From: Desulfofustis glycolicus DSM 9705
GTDB lineage: Bacteria > Desulfobacterota > Desulfobulbia > Desulfobulbales > Desulfocapsaceae
Direction: 5' to 3'
DNA length: 64,000 nucleotides
Assembly: GCF_900130015.1 (NCBI RefSeq)
Contig: NZ_FQXS01000021.1
Span: 31,122-95,121 of the forward strand
Made by a program: the position numbers and the translations under genes. The notes beneath the pieces are model-generated. The model saw only the letters and a program-made list of their open reading frames with translations. It was not told the origin of the DNA and ran no database searches. Shown here piece by piece: positions 27,533 through 36,884 of the stretch (position 1 is its first letter; each line of letters starts with the position of its first letter).

Positions 27533-27934
27533 ATGTTGAAGATACTGGTCGTTGAAGACGAATTTATCAGCCGCACCCTGCTCATCGAGATGATGGCCAC
27601 TTACGGGATCTGTCACGTTGCGGTCGATGGCCGGGAGGCGATGGATGTGCTGCGCCGGTCGTTCGAGCATGGCGAACGCTACGATCTGGTCTGCCTCGAT
27701 ATTATGATGCCCGAGATGGACGGACAGGAAGTCCTCACCGAAATCAGGACGATGGAGCGGCAGCTTGGTCTGTCCGGCCGTCAAGCCACCAAGGTGATCA
27801 TGACGACGGCGCTGACCGATTCGCAGAGCATCATGAAGGCCTTTGCCGAAGGGCATTGTGAAGCCTATCTGACCAAACCGATCGATCGCTCCAAGCTGAT
27901 CGCCACGCTGCGTGACCTGAACCTTATCGAATGA
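27533..27934 (+). CDS. Single-domain response regulator
   Basis: A 133-aa receiver domain without an output domain. Phospho-acceptor D56 in CLDIMMPEMDG, acidic pair in VVEDE, switch Thr in IMTTAL and Lys in YLTKPID. ATG 27533 starts MLKILVVEDE; the longer upstream frame overlaps tilS antisense and lacks features. It is followed after 3 bases by an Hpt protein, so the two probably form a phosphorelay pair. The sensor is not obvious; the hybrid kinase at 31.4 kb is one candidate. Confidence 0.9.
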   Translation: MLKILVVEDEFISRTLLIEMMATYGICHVAVDGREAMDVLRRSFEHGERYDLVCLDIMMPEMDGQEVLTEIRTMERQLGLSGRQATKVIMTTALTDSQSIMKAFAEGHCEAYLTKPIDRSKLIATLRDLNLIE

Positions 27935-27937
27935 GCC

Positions 27938-28270
27938 ATGACCGACAGATTCAGACAGGAACGGATCAAGAACTATCTGCTCAACCAGTTCAATCTTCCC
28001 GCCGAACAGATCGAAACCATGATTCCCGGCTTTATCACCTCGCTGGCGGACCATCTGGCAAAGCTCGAGGAGGCCTTTCACGGCGGAGATCTAGAAAAAC
28101 TCGGTAGAGCCGGGCACACTATCAAGGGCGCCCTGCTCAATCTCGGCCTCCACGAGTGTGCCGATCTTGCCTACGAGATCGAAAAGAAAGGCAAGAAGCA
28201 GCAGGGCGACAGCGAGCTGGAACGACTCTTCGTGACGCTGCGCGATACCCTGCAGCCCTATCTCCAGTAA
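27938..28270 (+). CDS. Histidine phosphotransfer (Hpt) protein
   Basis: A 110-aa all-helical Hpt domain with the phospho-histidine H60 in AGHTIKGALLNLG. It begins 3 bases after the response regulator gene. Hpt proteins shuttle phosphate between receiver domains, so it probably links the small regulator to a hybrid kinase. It is followed by R2 repeat copy C. Confidence 0.85.
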   Translation: MTDRFRQERIKNYLLNQFNLPAEQIETMIPGFITSLADHLAKLEEAFHGGDLEKLGRAGHTIKGALLNLGLHECADLAYEIEKKGKKQQGDSELERLFVTLRDTLQPYLQ

Positions 28271-28323
28271 CTTCCTTGGTCGGGATTCGCAACGAACAAA
28301 AAAATCGGTGCCTGTGGACGGAT

Positions 28324-28419
28324 GGACTGGTCGGTCCTGCCTCCGGCTGCTGCGCTGCGGCCTGATTCTCCGGCCCGCCGGGCCTACGCGATGCAGCCTC
28401 CGGCAGCACCGACCAGCCC
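28324..28419 (-). repeat. R2 palindromic repeat, copy C (shortest)
   Basis: A 96-bp palindrome that begins GGACTGGTCGGTCCTGCCTCC and ends GGCAGCACCGACCAGCCC. Compared with copy A it lacks the inner CTGCGGACAGGACGTCCGC hairpin but keeps both outer arms. It lies between the convergent Hpt and mpl genes (28271-28507), in which I see no gene. Confidence 0.8.
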
Positions 28420-28507
28420 GGGCAACTTCATTCTTTTTAAAAACAGCTCTGCGAATTACCCTCGATTGATCCGCCGAACTGGCGATAGCGATGCTGTACT
28501 CTCTTCG

Positions 28508-29959
28508 CTACCGCTCGGCCAGCACGGCCAGCAATCTTCGGTGGATATCGTCGAAGCCGCCGTTCGATAGAATAGCAATCACGTCGCCCGGTCGGGCGAT
28601 CTCCCCGAGCCGAGTCAGGATCGCATCGGTGTCGGCGCAGGCGACGGCCTTACCGCCGTTCCGGTCGATCTCGTCGGCGAGGAGCGCCGCGGAGAGTCGG
28701 TCCAACCGGTCGGTTTCCTTGAGGATCGGCGGTTCTTTGATAATCGCCAGGTGGGCTGCGCCAAACGAGGCCGCGTACGCTTGTTGAAAGAGTGAGCGCC
28801 GCGATGAGTTGGAGCGCGGCTCAAATACCGCGATCAGGCGGCGGTCACCATAGGCTTGTCGCAACGCGATCAGGGTCTCTCGGACGGCCGTCGGGTGATG
28901 GGCAAAGTCGTCGATAACGATGATATCGTCGACGACGCCGCGGATTTCCTGGCGCCGTCTGACTCCTTTGAAGGCGTTGCAGCCGGCGAGCAGCGCGGTC
29001 CGGTCGAGGCCGAGGTGGGACATAACCGCCACCGCAGCAGTCGCGTTGAGGCAATTGTGCAGGCCCGGTTGGTGGATGGTCATGTCGGCGAACAGTGCAT
29101 CTCCTCGGTAGAGTTGGAAGCTCGTTTTTTCCGGCTTCTGATCGATGACGCCGATCCGCCAGTCACGACCTACTTGCCGGCCGTAGCTCTGCACCGGGCA
29201 GCGGGCCGAGGCAGCGATCTCGGCGACTACCGGGTCGTCAAGATTGGCCACCAGCAAACCGTGTTGCGGCAGCAGGGAGACGAAGCGGTGAAATGAGTGC
29301 TTGATCGCCTCGAGGTCGGCAAAGATGTCGGCATGATCGAATTCGATTGAGGTGATCACCGCCACTTCCGGACGGTAGTGGAGAAACTTTGATCCTTTAT
29401 CGAAAAAAGCAGTGTCGTATTCATCACCTTCGATGACGAAAACCGGCCCCCCGCCTAACCGGTAATTTGACCCAAAGTCCTGAACGATGCCGCCGATCAA
29501 AAATCCGGGATCGGCGCCGGCCGTATGCAGCGCTGCGGCGAGCAGTGAAGCGGTCGTCGTCTTGCCGTGGGTGCCGGCGATCACCAGCGGCCGCCGGGAG
29601 GCGAGAAACAGCGTGGCGACGGCCTGCGGCATGGACAGATAGGGCAGGCCGGCATCAGCCAGTGCTCGGGCTTCCGGATTGTCCCGGCTGATCACGTTGC
29701 CGACGACGACCAGGTCCGGACGGTGGCTGAGGTTTTCCGGTTGGTAGCCGGCAGCTACTTCGATGTCGAGCCGGTCGAGCAAGTCCGACATCGGCGGGTA
29801 GAGCGGATTATCCGATCCGCTGACCCGATAGCCCCGTTCGCTCAGCATGCCGGCCAAAGCGGCCATGGCGGTGCCGCCGATGCCCATCAGGTGGATCGAT
29901 TGCACCGTTGCCGGCAACCGGTTCAACGCCGGGTCGAGCAGGTGCGTTGTTTCAGTCAC
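28508..29959 (-). CDS. mpl: UDP-MurNAc:L-Ala-D-Glu-meso-DAP ligase (murein peptide ligase)
   Basis: Joins recycled tripeptide to UDP-MurNAc, bypassing MurC-MurE. Mur-ligase architecture: Rossmann-like GIGGTAMAALAG, ATP loop AGTHGKTTTAS, then the Mpl-type run EGDEYDTAFFDKGSKFLHY, DDFAHHPTAVRETL and EPRSNSSRRS. 483 aa. The DEYDTAFFDKGSKF segment separates Mpl from MurC. It fits the recycling theme of the AmpG-, NamZ- and MurU/AmgK-like genes in this window. The stop of the small gene just upstream overlaps its start by 8 bases. Confidence 0.92.
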   Translation of the reverse strand: MTETTHLLDPALNRLPATVQSIHLMGIGGTAMAALAGMLSERGYRVSGSDNPLYPPMSDLLDRLDIEVAAGYQPENLSHRPDLVVVGNVISRDNPEARALADAGLPYLSMPQAVATLFLASRRPLVIAGTHGKTTTASLLAAALHTAGADPGFLIGGIVQDFGSNYRLGGGPVFVIEGDEYDTAFFDKGSKFLHYRPEVAVITSIEFDHADIFADLEAIKHSFHRFVSLLPQHGLLVANLDDPVVAEIAASARCPVQSYGRQVGRDWRIGVIDQKPEKTSFQLYRGDALFADMTIHQPGLHNCLNATAAVAVMSHLGLDRTALLAGCNAFKGVRRRQEIRGVVDDIIVIDDFAHHPTAVRETLIALRQAYGDRRLIAVFEPRSNSSRRSLFQQAYAASFGAAHLAIIKEPPILKETDRLDRLSAALLADEIDRNGGKAVACADTDAILTRLGEIARPGDVIAILSNGGFDDIHRRLLAVLAER

Positions 29960-30137
29960 CTTTGCCCACCGTTTCGGCGATGGTGGTGTGGATGGCCTTG
30001 AAGGTCTCGTCGAAGGTGGCCGGGGTCAAGCGGCCGACCTCGATAAACTTGACGGCGATCTCCTTGGCGATCTTGAGCACGGTGTCGTCCGATACCGGCG
30101 CGTCTCGCCGGTCCTGACGTTCTTTTTTCGGATCCAT
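29952..30137 (-). CDS. Small conserved-looking protein coupled to mpl
   Basis: A 61-aa protein with a charged N-terminus (MDPKKERQDRRDAP) and one predicted amphipathic helical region ending in ETFKAIHTTIAETVGKG. Its end overlaps the mpl start by 8 bases, which suggests a shared transcript. I do not recognise a family and see no signal peptide or metal ligands. The frame extends upstream without features, so the ATG at 30137 is preferred. Confidence 0.6.
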   Translation of the reverse strand: MDPKKERQDRRDAPVSDDTVLKIAKEIAVKFIEVGRLTPATFDETFKAIHTTIAETVGKGD

Positions 30138-30231
30138 GGCTGCCTCCACGGGCGTTCTGATACAAAGCGTGGTTATTCGCGGGCGGGGGACCACTATGCC
30201 GGCTGTCCATCCGCCGTTATGCCGGCAAAAG

Positions 30232-30280
30232 CGCCTCTGCTGCCGGAAGAAGGCCAATTCGTCACAGAGCAGCAGAGGCG
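30232..30280. repeat. Inverted repeat with 12-bp perfect arms
   Basis: CGCCTCTGCTGC and GCAGCAGAGGCG flank a 25-base spacer upstream of the 61-aa gene and of gntR. It may be a terminator stem or a regulatory structure; no T-run follows on the plus strand. The whole gap 30138-30627 otherwise holds MITE copy 3 and the gntR promoter. Confidence 0.45.
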
Positions 30281-30329
30281 TGGGCCGACGGAAAGAACCG
30301 GTCAAGCCCTCCCCGCTCGGAGTCGTCAG

Positions 30330-30470
30330 AGGAGCTTGAAAAATTAGGAATTTCGTTCAAAATCAAGGCGCGCAAGAAAATTTTACCGCGGGCATGTGTA
30401 TAATATTCCAAGGAAAAATGTGACTGCGTAACGATGATATTGGGCGGAATAACAATTTTTCAAGGTTTCC
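30330..30470 (+). mobile_element. MITE-like element, copy 3 (more diverged)
   Basis: Starts AGGAGCTTGAAAAAT and ends TTTTTCAAGGTTTCC, about 141 bp. The middle matches copies 1 and 2 (TTTCGTTCAAAATC, GGCGCGCAAGAAAATTTTACC split across the arms). Flanks GTCAG and ATCAA are only partly alike, so this is probably an older insertion. It lies about 100 bases before the gntR promoter. Confidence 0.8.
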
Positions 30471-30572
30471 ATCAATTGTCGTAGAGGCAGGTTATAATCG
30501 AGCCATGGCGCCGATGCAATGAGATCCTCGATCGCCGGTGCGTTTGGTGCCGTCTGGTCGTCCAGAGGTCGC

Positions 30573-30601
30573 TTGCATCTTTTCACCCGTTGTCCTATAT
30601 T
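30573..30601 (+). promoter_or_regulatory. Sigma70-type promoter of the GntR gene
   Basis: TTGCAT (-35), a 17-base spacer, then TATATT (-10), 26 bases before the GntR start codon. This is the clearest promoter in the window. Confidence 0.6.
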
Positions 30602-30610
30602 ATCGATAAT
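30599..30610. promoter_or_regulatory. Operator candidate overlapping the gntR -10
   Basis: ATTATCGATAAT is a perfect 12-bp palindrome that overlaps the -10 element and the likely start of transcription. GntR-family proteins commonly bind such sites at their own promoters, so autoregulation is plausible but inferred. Confidence 0.45.
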
Positions 30611-30627
30611 TTTTCTGCGGAGGTGTT

Positions 30628-31287
30628 ATGGCCACCACAAAAGTGGTTCGCAAGAGTCTGAAAGATCAGGTCAAGAAAATCCTCATCGAGCGCATCGTCG
30701 AGGGGACCCTGGTGCCGGGAGACCGCATCAAGGAGCTGCAGGTCGCAAAAGAGCTGGGCACCAGTCAGGCGCCGGTGCGGGAGGCTATCCGGTGCCTGGA
30801 AACTCTGGGCTACATCGATCATATTCCCCATGTCGGGGCGATGGTCAAAAATTTCAATCGCCGGGAGCTGGAAGAGGCTTACCAGGTCCGTGAGGCTGTT
30901 GAAGTGTTTGCCGTTGCCGGCCTGGAGGAGACGTGCGACGAGGAGGCGTGCGCCCCGCTGCTCGCCGTATTGGAACGGTGTCTTACCGACATGCAAACAG
31001 CCGTTGCGCAGCGTGAGATTCAGTTGTTGACCAAGGCCGACAACCGGTTTCACCGGGCAATTGTCGAATTTTCCGGCAACACGACCATGGTTTCGGTGTG
31101 GGATTCGCTGAAAATCCAGGTCCAGGTGGTCGGTACCCTGGTTGAAGCGGCCATGCCGCTGCAAACCATCTACGAACTGCACCCGCCGATCGTTGGCGCC
31201 CTCCGGCAGCAGCGCAGCCGCGATGCTGCCGCCTTGCTGACGGACCACTATCGCACCATCAAGACATTCTGGGGCAGGAGCGACTGA
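30628..31287 (+). CDS. GntR-family regulator, FadR/FCD type
   Basis: A 219-aa repressor or activator with an N-terminal winged helix (about 10-75, with KELGTSQAPVREAIRCLETLGY) and a C-terminal all-helical FCD ligand domain (DNRFHRAIVEFSGN; later His in HPPIV and DHYRTI), where Asp/His residues often bind a metal. GGAGGTG precedes ATG 30628. The effector is unknown; no metabolic operon is adjacent, and the next gene is a sensor kinase 162 bases on. Confidence 0.92.
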   Translation: MATTKVVRKSLKDQVKKILIERIVEGTLVPGDRIKELQVAKELGTSQAPVREAIRCLETLGYIDHIPHVGAMVKNFNRRELEEAYQVREAVEVFAVAGLEETCDEEACAPLLAVLERCLTDMQTAVAQREIQLLTKADNRFHRAIVEFSGNTTMVSVWDSLKIQVQVVGTLVEAAMPLQTIYELHPPIVGALRQQRSRDAAALLTDHYRTIKTFWGRSD

Positions 31288-31449
31288 GCCGGAAACGAAC
31301 GTGTCTGCCGGTGCCCACAGGTGTGCTTTCCCCTTGCCCTGGCTGCGTGCCTGTGATACACGGGAAGATGAGTGCTGCGATGTGTCAATGTTCCAAGGTA
31401 GTTACCTGGTCCTCTTGAAAACGGCTCGCATCCTGACAATCATGTTGCC

Positions 31450-33924
31450 ATGATCCTTGATCTGATCAAAAATATCGCCCTGCTTGTCACCCTGGCCGTC
31501 GGGTTACGGTTTCTCGGCTACCGTTTCGAGCAGCGCCGTGCCGTTTTCCTGGTCATGGCCGGCGGCCTCTTCGGCCTGGTCGGCGTTGTTGGCATGATGA
31601 CACCGCTGCAGTTTGCGCACGGTATCATCTATGACGGCCGATCAATCGTGCTGAGTCTGGCCGGGTTGTTCGGTGGTCCGGTGGTGGCGGCGATAGCGGC
31701 GCCGATCTGCGCGGCGTATCGTTTCTATCTCGGCGGTCCTGGAGCGATTCCCGGTATTGCGGTGATCGTGGAAGCGGCCGCCCTGGGCGTCGCTCTCTTC
31801 TACCTGCGCCGACGTGATGACCGCTGGGTGAGCCCGTTGCCCCTGCTGCTCTTCGGGGGCGTGGTGCATGCGGTGATGCTTGGTCTGCAGCTGCTCATCC
31901 CCGGAGTGGGCCCTGAGATCGTCAGGCGGATCGGTCCGAGTGTCATGATCTTTTTTCCGCTCGCCTTTTTGCTGATCGCCCAGATTTTTCTCGAAGTTGA
32001 GCGCCGGCGGCAGGCCGAGAAAGGGCTCAGGGAGAGCGAAGCGTATTATCGCAGCCTGTTCGAGTACAACCAGGTGCCGATGCTTATTATCGATCCGGAC
32101 CGGTTGACCATCGTCGATGCCAACCCGGCCGCCGTCGATTTCTATGGCTGGCCGCGGGAACAGCTGTGCGGTATGCCGGTTGCCCATATCGACACCCTCT
32201 CCGAGGATCGGATCAAGACCGGCTTTGACGCGGCCAGGCAGAGCCAGCGATACCATGCAATGCTGCAGCACAGACTGGCCGACGGTTCGCTCCGTGATGT
32301 CGATTTGTATAGCGGTCCGATCCGCGTCGGCGGGCGCGACCTACTCTATGCCCTGATCTACGATATTTCCGAGCGCATCCTAGCCGAAGAGCAGGTACGG
32401 CAGCGTGAGGCATACCTGCGGGCGCTGATCCAGGCCTCACCGATGGCGGTTATCGGGCTGAACACCGAGGGTACGGTTTTGTCCTGGAACAGCGGTGCCG
32501 AGACAGTGTTCGGCTGGCGGGAAGACGATGTGGTCGGTAGACCTGTTCCCTTTATCGCGCCGGGGCAGGAAGATGAGTTTGCTGAGATGCGGCGTCGGAT
32601 CCTTGCCGGCGAGACCATTTCCCGGCTGGAAGCGTCGCATCGTCGCAAAGACGGCTCACCGGCCGAGGTAAGCCTGTCCGCGGCACCGGTTGTCGGTGGT
32701 GACGGCAGCATTGTCTCGATTGTCGGGCTCATCGAAGATATCTCCCAACGCAAGCAGGCCGAGCGGGAGCACGAACTGCTCGAGCGACAATTGCTGCAGG
32801 CCCGGAAGATGGAGGCAATCGGCCAGTTGGCCGGGGGCGTTGCCCACGACTTCAATAACCTGTTGCAGGTTATCAGCGGCCACGGCGAGATGATGACCGA
32901 GAAACTGGGGCCGAACACCGGCCTGCAGAAGGATCTGGCGCAGATGATGACCGCCGCGGAACGGGCGGCGACACTAATTCGCCAGTTACTCGCGTTCAGT
33001 CGGCGCCAGGTCCTCGACATGAAGGATGTCGATCTCAACGTCGTTCTCACCGATTGTATGAGTATGCTGCGTCGCTTGATCGGTGAGCACATCTCTCTCA
33101 GTTTGCTCAACGGGCATCGGTTGGCCACGGTTCGGGCCGATGTCAACCAACTCGAACAAGTCGTCATCAACCTCTGCATCAATGCCCGCGATGCCATGCC
33201 TGAAGGCGGTTTGATCACCATCGAGACCGAGAACGTGCGGATCGACGAATCATTCCGGGACGACCACCCCTGGGCCCGGCCCGGACGCTACGTGCTGCTC
33301 AGCGTCACCGATACCGGCTGCGGCATGGATGACGAGACGCGGACCAGGGTCTTTGAACCGTTTTTCACCACCAAGGCTATGGGGCATGGGACCGGACTTG
33401 GTCTGGCTACCGTCTACGGTCTGGTGAAACAGCACGAAGGCATGGTCCATGTCTACAGTGAAGTCGGCAAAGGCACCACCTTCAAGATCTATCTGCCGGC
33501 TGTCGAGCGCGCCGCGATCCAGATCGGCGACAAGATCGAAGGGGCGGTGATTGGGGGCGGTGAGACGGTCCTGGTGGCCGAGGATGAGGACATGGTCCTG
33601 AGGCTGACAGTGACCATTCTCGAGGGCGCCGGTTACCGCGTCCTGTCCTGTTGTGATGGCGAAGAGGCCGTGCAACGTTTTCGGGACCATGCCGACGTCA
33701 TCGACCTGGTTCTGCTTGACGTGGTGATGCCGAAGTTGGGCGGATTCAGCGTCTATGAGCAGATCAAGGCCATCCGTCCCGAGGTCCGGGCCATTTTCTC
33801 CAGCGGCTACAGCGTCAATGCGATCCACGCCGATTTCGTGCTGCACGAAGGGGTGCAACTGCTCCAGAAACCGTGTGGCCGAGACGACCTGTTGCGCAAA
33901 GTCCGCTCGGTGCTCGACCAATGA
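31450..33924 (+). CDS. Hybrid sensor histidine kinase (5TM-LYT, PAS, PAS, HisKA, HATPase, REC)
   Basis: An 824-aa membrane kinase. Residues 1-185 form a LytS-type multi-helix sensor (conserved [30 protein letters not shown]). PAS domains lie at about 195-315 and 320-440, followed by the H box with H466 in [11 protein letters not shown], the ATPase with [21 protein letters not shown] and [11 protein letters not shown], and a C-terminal receiver with D757 in [11 protein letters not shown]. The 5TM-LYT family in other bacteria senses membrane or small-carboxylate signals; the ligand here is unknown. It ends 204 bases before the metal efflux operon, so control of that operon is possible but unproven. 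The Hpt protein at 27.9 kb could accept its phosphate. Confidence 0.92.
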   Translation: MILDLIKNIALLVTLAVGLRFLGYRFEQRRAVFLVMAGGLFGLVGVVGMMTPLQFAHGIIYDGRSIVLSLAGLFGGPVVAAIAAPICAAYRFYLGGPGAIPGIAVIVEAAALGVALFYLRRRDDRWVSPLPLLLFGGVVHAVMLGLQLLIPGVGPEIVRRIGPSVMIFFPLAFLLIAQIFLEVERRRQAEKGLRESEAYYRSLFEYNQVPMLIIDPDRLTIVDANPAAVDFYGWPREQLCGMPVAHIDTLSEDRIKTGFDAARQSQRYHAMLQHRLADGSLRDVDLYSGPIRVGGRDLLYALIYDISERILAEEQVRQREAYLRALIQASPMAVIGLNTEGTVLSWNSGAETVFGWREDDVVGRPVPFIAPGQEDEFAEMRRRILAGETISRLEASHRRKDGSPAEVSLSAAPVVGGDGSIVSIVGLIEDISQRKQAEREHELLERQLLQARKMEAIGQLAGGVAHDFNNLLQVISGHGEMMTEKLGPNTGLQKDLAQMMTAAERAATLIRQLLAFSRRQVLDMKDVDLNVVLTDCMSMLRRLIGEHISLSLLNGHRLATVRADVNQLEQVVINLCINARDAMPEGGLITIETENVRIDESFRDDHPWARPGRYVLLSVTDTGCGMDDETRTRVFEPFFTTKAMGHGTGLGLATVYGLVKQHEGMVHVYSEVGKGTTFKIYLPAVERAAIQIGDKIEGAVIGGGETVLVAEDEDMVLRLTVTILEGAGYRVLSCCDGEEAVQRFRDHADVIDLVLLDVVMPKLGGFSVYEQIKAIRPEVRAIFSSGYSVNAIHADFVLHEGVQLLQKPCGRDDLLRKVRSVLDQ

Positions 33925-34128
33925 TGCTCAGCCGACCCTGAACCGTATCTCGGTTCCGCTACCCCCACACTTCCCGTCGACACCTCCGACCGCTTCTCCG
34001 GTTTCGGTCGATTTCTCCTTTTTGTCGTTTCCACCCGCTATGGACCTTCGAGCCCGCTTGCTATTTGCTGGTGGAGGATCTATTGTTGCTACCACAACGT
34101 AGTAACTATAGGCCAAGGAGGAGCCATA

Positions 34129-35379
34129 TTGATCTATTTCGCTGAACGACGACGCAGGCGCAGACGGCTGCCAGCTGTAATGCTAACAACTGCCATCCTC
34201 TTTATCGCATGCCAGCTGCCTCGCGGTATCGCGACGGCAGCGGTGCTTGAACTTGCCGAGGCGGAAGAGCTCGGCGTGGCACGGGATCTGCCGCTGCAGG
34301 CCGCCGCGCTTCAGGCCGCCCGGTATCGAGAGCAGGCCGCCGGTGACGCGCAGTTTGCCGATCCGCAGCTCATCGTCGGCTACGAAGACGGGTATACGAT
34401 GAAGGAATACACGGTCGGCCTTCGCCAGCAGATACCGCGCTTGAACAATCTCGATCTGCGCCGATCGATCGGTCAGTCCCTGGCGGCGGGGGAAGAGTAT
34501 CGTTCGCACCTGGCGGCCCGGGCGGTACTGCGCGAGGTTCGGCTGGCCTGGTTTGATCTCTGGTACCGGATCCGGGCCGTACAAGTCTCCCGGCACCATG
34601 GTGCCGTTCTTGGCGAGCTGGCAGCGGCCGCCGAAGAACGCTACGCGGCGGGTTCTCTGTCGCAACAGCAACTGCTCGTGCTCGAACTGGAGCAGCGGAT
34701 GCAGCAGGATCGGTTGCTTGCAGCACGGGAGCGGGAGGAAACTGCTCGTGCCGAGCTGGCCCGCCTGATCGGTGACCTCCCGGCAGCCCGGCCGCTGCCC
34801 GAAGAGCTGCCGGAACTGCCGGCGCTGCCGTCGCGCCAGGAACTGTTGGCGTCGTTGCCGCACCATCCGGTCGTGCGGGTTGTCCACTCCCGGGTGCAGG
34901 CGGCTCAGGAGCAGGCCGAATTGGCCGGTCAATACTATTCCGGCTTCATGGTCGATCTGCTCTACCGGCGCAATGACCAGGAGGAAGATCGGCTCGGCGT
35001 CATGTTCACGGTGCCGTTGCCGGTCGGGCCTGGGGAGCGCCAGGATCGCCGGCAGGCTGCCGGCCGTCTGCAGGCCGAAGCGACAGTGCTGGAGCGCGAC
35101 AATATCCTGCGCACGCTGGTCGGCGAAGTGGACAGTGCTTTCAAACGGTTTGACCGTTTGTCCGAGCGGCTTCAGCTGTATCGCCAGTCCATCATGCCGC
35201 AGAGCCGCCTGGCCGCCGAGGCGACGGCAACCGGCTACCAGCACAATACCGAAGATTTCCTCAACGTGATGCGGGCCATCGTCATGGAGCTGGAAAACGA
35301 GCTGAACCAGGCGCAGCTGCAGGCTGACCTGGCCGCAACCCATGCCGCGCTGCTCTATTATCAGGAGTCTGAATTATGA
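34129..35379 (+). CDS. TolC/CusC-type outer-membrane channel of a metal efflux system
   Basis: A 416-aa outer-membrane efflux protein with two long helical repeats and an N-terminal signal sequence (basic run of arginines, then LPAVMLTTAILFIACQLP). It starts at TTG 34129; AAGGAGG lies 7 bases upstream, which decides for this codon. No clear lipobox Cys after cleavage, so it may not be a lipoprotein. It overlaps the next gene by four bases (ATGA) and opens a four-gene Cus-like operon. Confidence 0.85.
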   Translation: MIYFAERRRRRRRLPAVMLTTAILFIACQLPRGIATAAVLELAEAEELGVARDLPLQAAALQAARYREQAAGDAQFADPQLIVGYEDGYTMKEYTVGLRQQIPRLNNLDLRRSIGQSLAAGEEYRSHLAARAVLREVRLAWFDLWYRIRAVQVSRHHGAVLGELAAAAEERYAAGSLSQQQLLVLELEQRMQQDRLLAAREREETARAELARLIGDLPAARPLPEELPELPALPSRQELLASLPHHPVVRVVHSRVQAAQEQAELAGQYYSGFMVDLLYRRNDQEEDRLGVMFTVPLPVGPGERQDRRQAAGRLQAEATVLERDNILRTLVGEVDSAFKRFDRLSERLQLYRQSIMPQSRLAAEATATGYQHNTEDFLNVMRAIVMELENELNQAQLQADLAATHAALLYYQESEL

Positions 35380-36884
35380 AATTATTCGTCTGGCTGACCC
35401 TTGCCTTCGTCGCCGGCGCGGCAGGCAGCTGGCTGCTGCTGCAGGCGCCGGCCGACGGGGAATCGGCCGATCAACCGGCGCTTGCGGCCGCCGGTCAGGA
35501 CGAGCGGCGCGTTATCTACTATCGGCACCCGCACAGCCCGCGCATCACCTCCGACAAACCGATAAAAGACGAGATGGGGATGGACTATATTCCCATCTAT
35601 GCCGACGCCGATGAAGCAGGCGGCAGCGACCTGCGCATCGCTCCGGAAGTGGTGCAGAACCTCGGGGTACGCACCGCCACGGCGAAGACCGCAACGGTGA
35701 CTCCGACCATCGAGGCCTTTGCAGTCGCTGCTTATGATGAGCGGCTGCTCGCCCATGTCCATGTCCGTGCCGAGGGATGGGTGGAACGATTGGCGGTGCG
35801 CTCTCTCGGCGAGCGCGTCCGGCGCGACGATCTGCTGTTCGAGTGGTATTCGCCGCAATTGGTCAACGCCCAGGAAGAGTACCTGCGTGCCGCCGGTATC
35901 GGCCGGCCCGGGGTCCGGCAGGTGGCACTGGACCGTCTCTCGGCGTTGGGCCTTGCCGCCACTACCATCGAGACGCTGACGGCCAGCGGTCGGCCGTTGC
36001 AGACGATTCCGGTCTATGCTCCGGCCGACGGTGTCGTCACCCAGATCGGCGTGCGTGACGGTATGTACATTACCCCGGCCGTCGACCTGCTGACCCTTGC
36101 CGATCTCTCCAGTGCCTGGGTCTATGTCGATCTCTTCGAGCATCAGGCACCCCTGGTGACCGTCGGCCAGCCGGCTACTCTGACCCTGGCCAGTTATCCG
36201 AACGAGCCGCTGCAGGGTAGCGTCGAATTCCTCGAACCGCAACTCGATCCGCAGACCCGCACCGTCCGCGCCCGGCTGCGTTTCGACAATCCGGACGAGC
36301 GGATCAAACCCAATATGTACGGCCGGGCGCAAATCATGCTGTCGCCGCGCCAAGATGTGCTGCTCATCCCGCGCCAGGCACTGATCCGCAGCGGCGATGA
36401 GCAGCGGGTGATATTGGCCCGTGAGGGTGGACGCTTTGCTGTCGCCTTTGTGGAGAGCGGTCCGGAGTTCGGTGACGAGGTGGAAATCATCTCCGGTCTC
36501 AGTGACGGTGACACGGTGGTCGTTTCGGCACAGTTTCTACTCGATTCGGAAAGCAGCCTGAGGGCCGCCTTCACCCGGATGGAGCCGCTGGCCGAAGAAG
36601 GGCACGAAGCACAAGAAGAGCAGGGTGCGGCAGGAGTCCTGGCCGTCTGGAGCAGCGGCACCTATCACGGGCCGGGCAACAAAGAGGGGACCATTTCGCT
36701 TTCCCACGAACCGATCACCGAATTCGGCTGGCCGGCGATGAAGATGGATCTGCCGTTGGCGCCGGATGTCTCGGTCGGTGAGTTGGCGCCGGACACAGCG
36801 ATCAGTTTTCAGCTCGAACGGCTCGATGACATCACCTACCGGATTCTTGCCGTTCAGCCGCAGCCGGGCGGAGAGCAGCAATGA
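35376..36884 (+). CDS. cusB: CusB-type periplasmic adaptor fused to a CusF-like domain
   Basis: Membrane-fusion protein of a copper/silver efflux pump, 502 aa. In order: a signal or anchor helix (1-25), a heavy-metal-binding segment (YYRHPHSPRITSDKPIKDE, ending MGMDYIPIY), the barrel-sandwich and beta-barrel adaptor domains (about 90-390), and a C-terminal CusF-like domain (about 420-495) with HEPITEFGWPAMKMDL. The His, Trp and Met-x-Met are the copper ligands of CusF. It overlaps the genes on both sides by four bases. The extra metallochaperone domain is unusual beside a separate cusF downstream. Confidence 0.93.
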   Translation: MKLFVWLTLAFVAGAAGSWLLLQAPADGESADQPALAAAGQDERRVIYYRHPHSPRITSDKPIKDEMGMDYIPIYADADEAGGSDLRIAPEVVQNLGVRTATAKTATVTPTIEAFAVAAYDERLLAHVHVRAEGWVERLAVRSLGERVRRDDLLFEWYSPQLVNAQEEYLRAAGIGRPGVRQVALDRLSALGLAATTIETLTASGRPLQTIPVYAPADGVVTQIGVRDGMYITPAVDLLTLADLSSAWVYVDLFEHQAPLVTVGQPATLTLASYPNEPLQGSVEFLEPQLDPQTRTVRARLRFDNPDERIKPNMYGRAQIMLSPRQDVLLIPRQALIRSGDEQRVILAREGGRFAVAFVESGPEFGDEVEIISGLSDGDTVVVSAQFLLDSESSLRAAFTRMEPLAEEGHEAQEEQGAAGVLAVWSSGTYHGPGNKEGTISLSHEPITEFGWPAMKMDLPLAPDVSVGELAPDTAISFQLERLDDITYRILAVQPQPGGEQQ

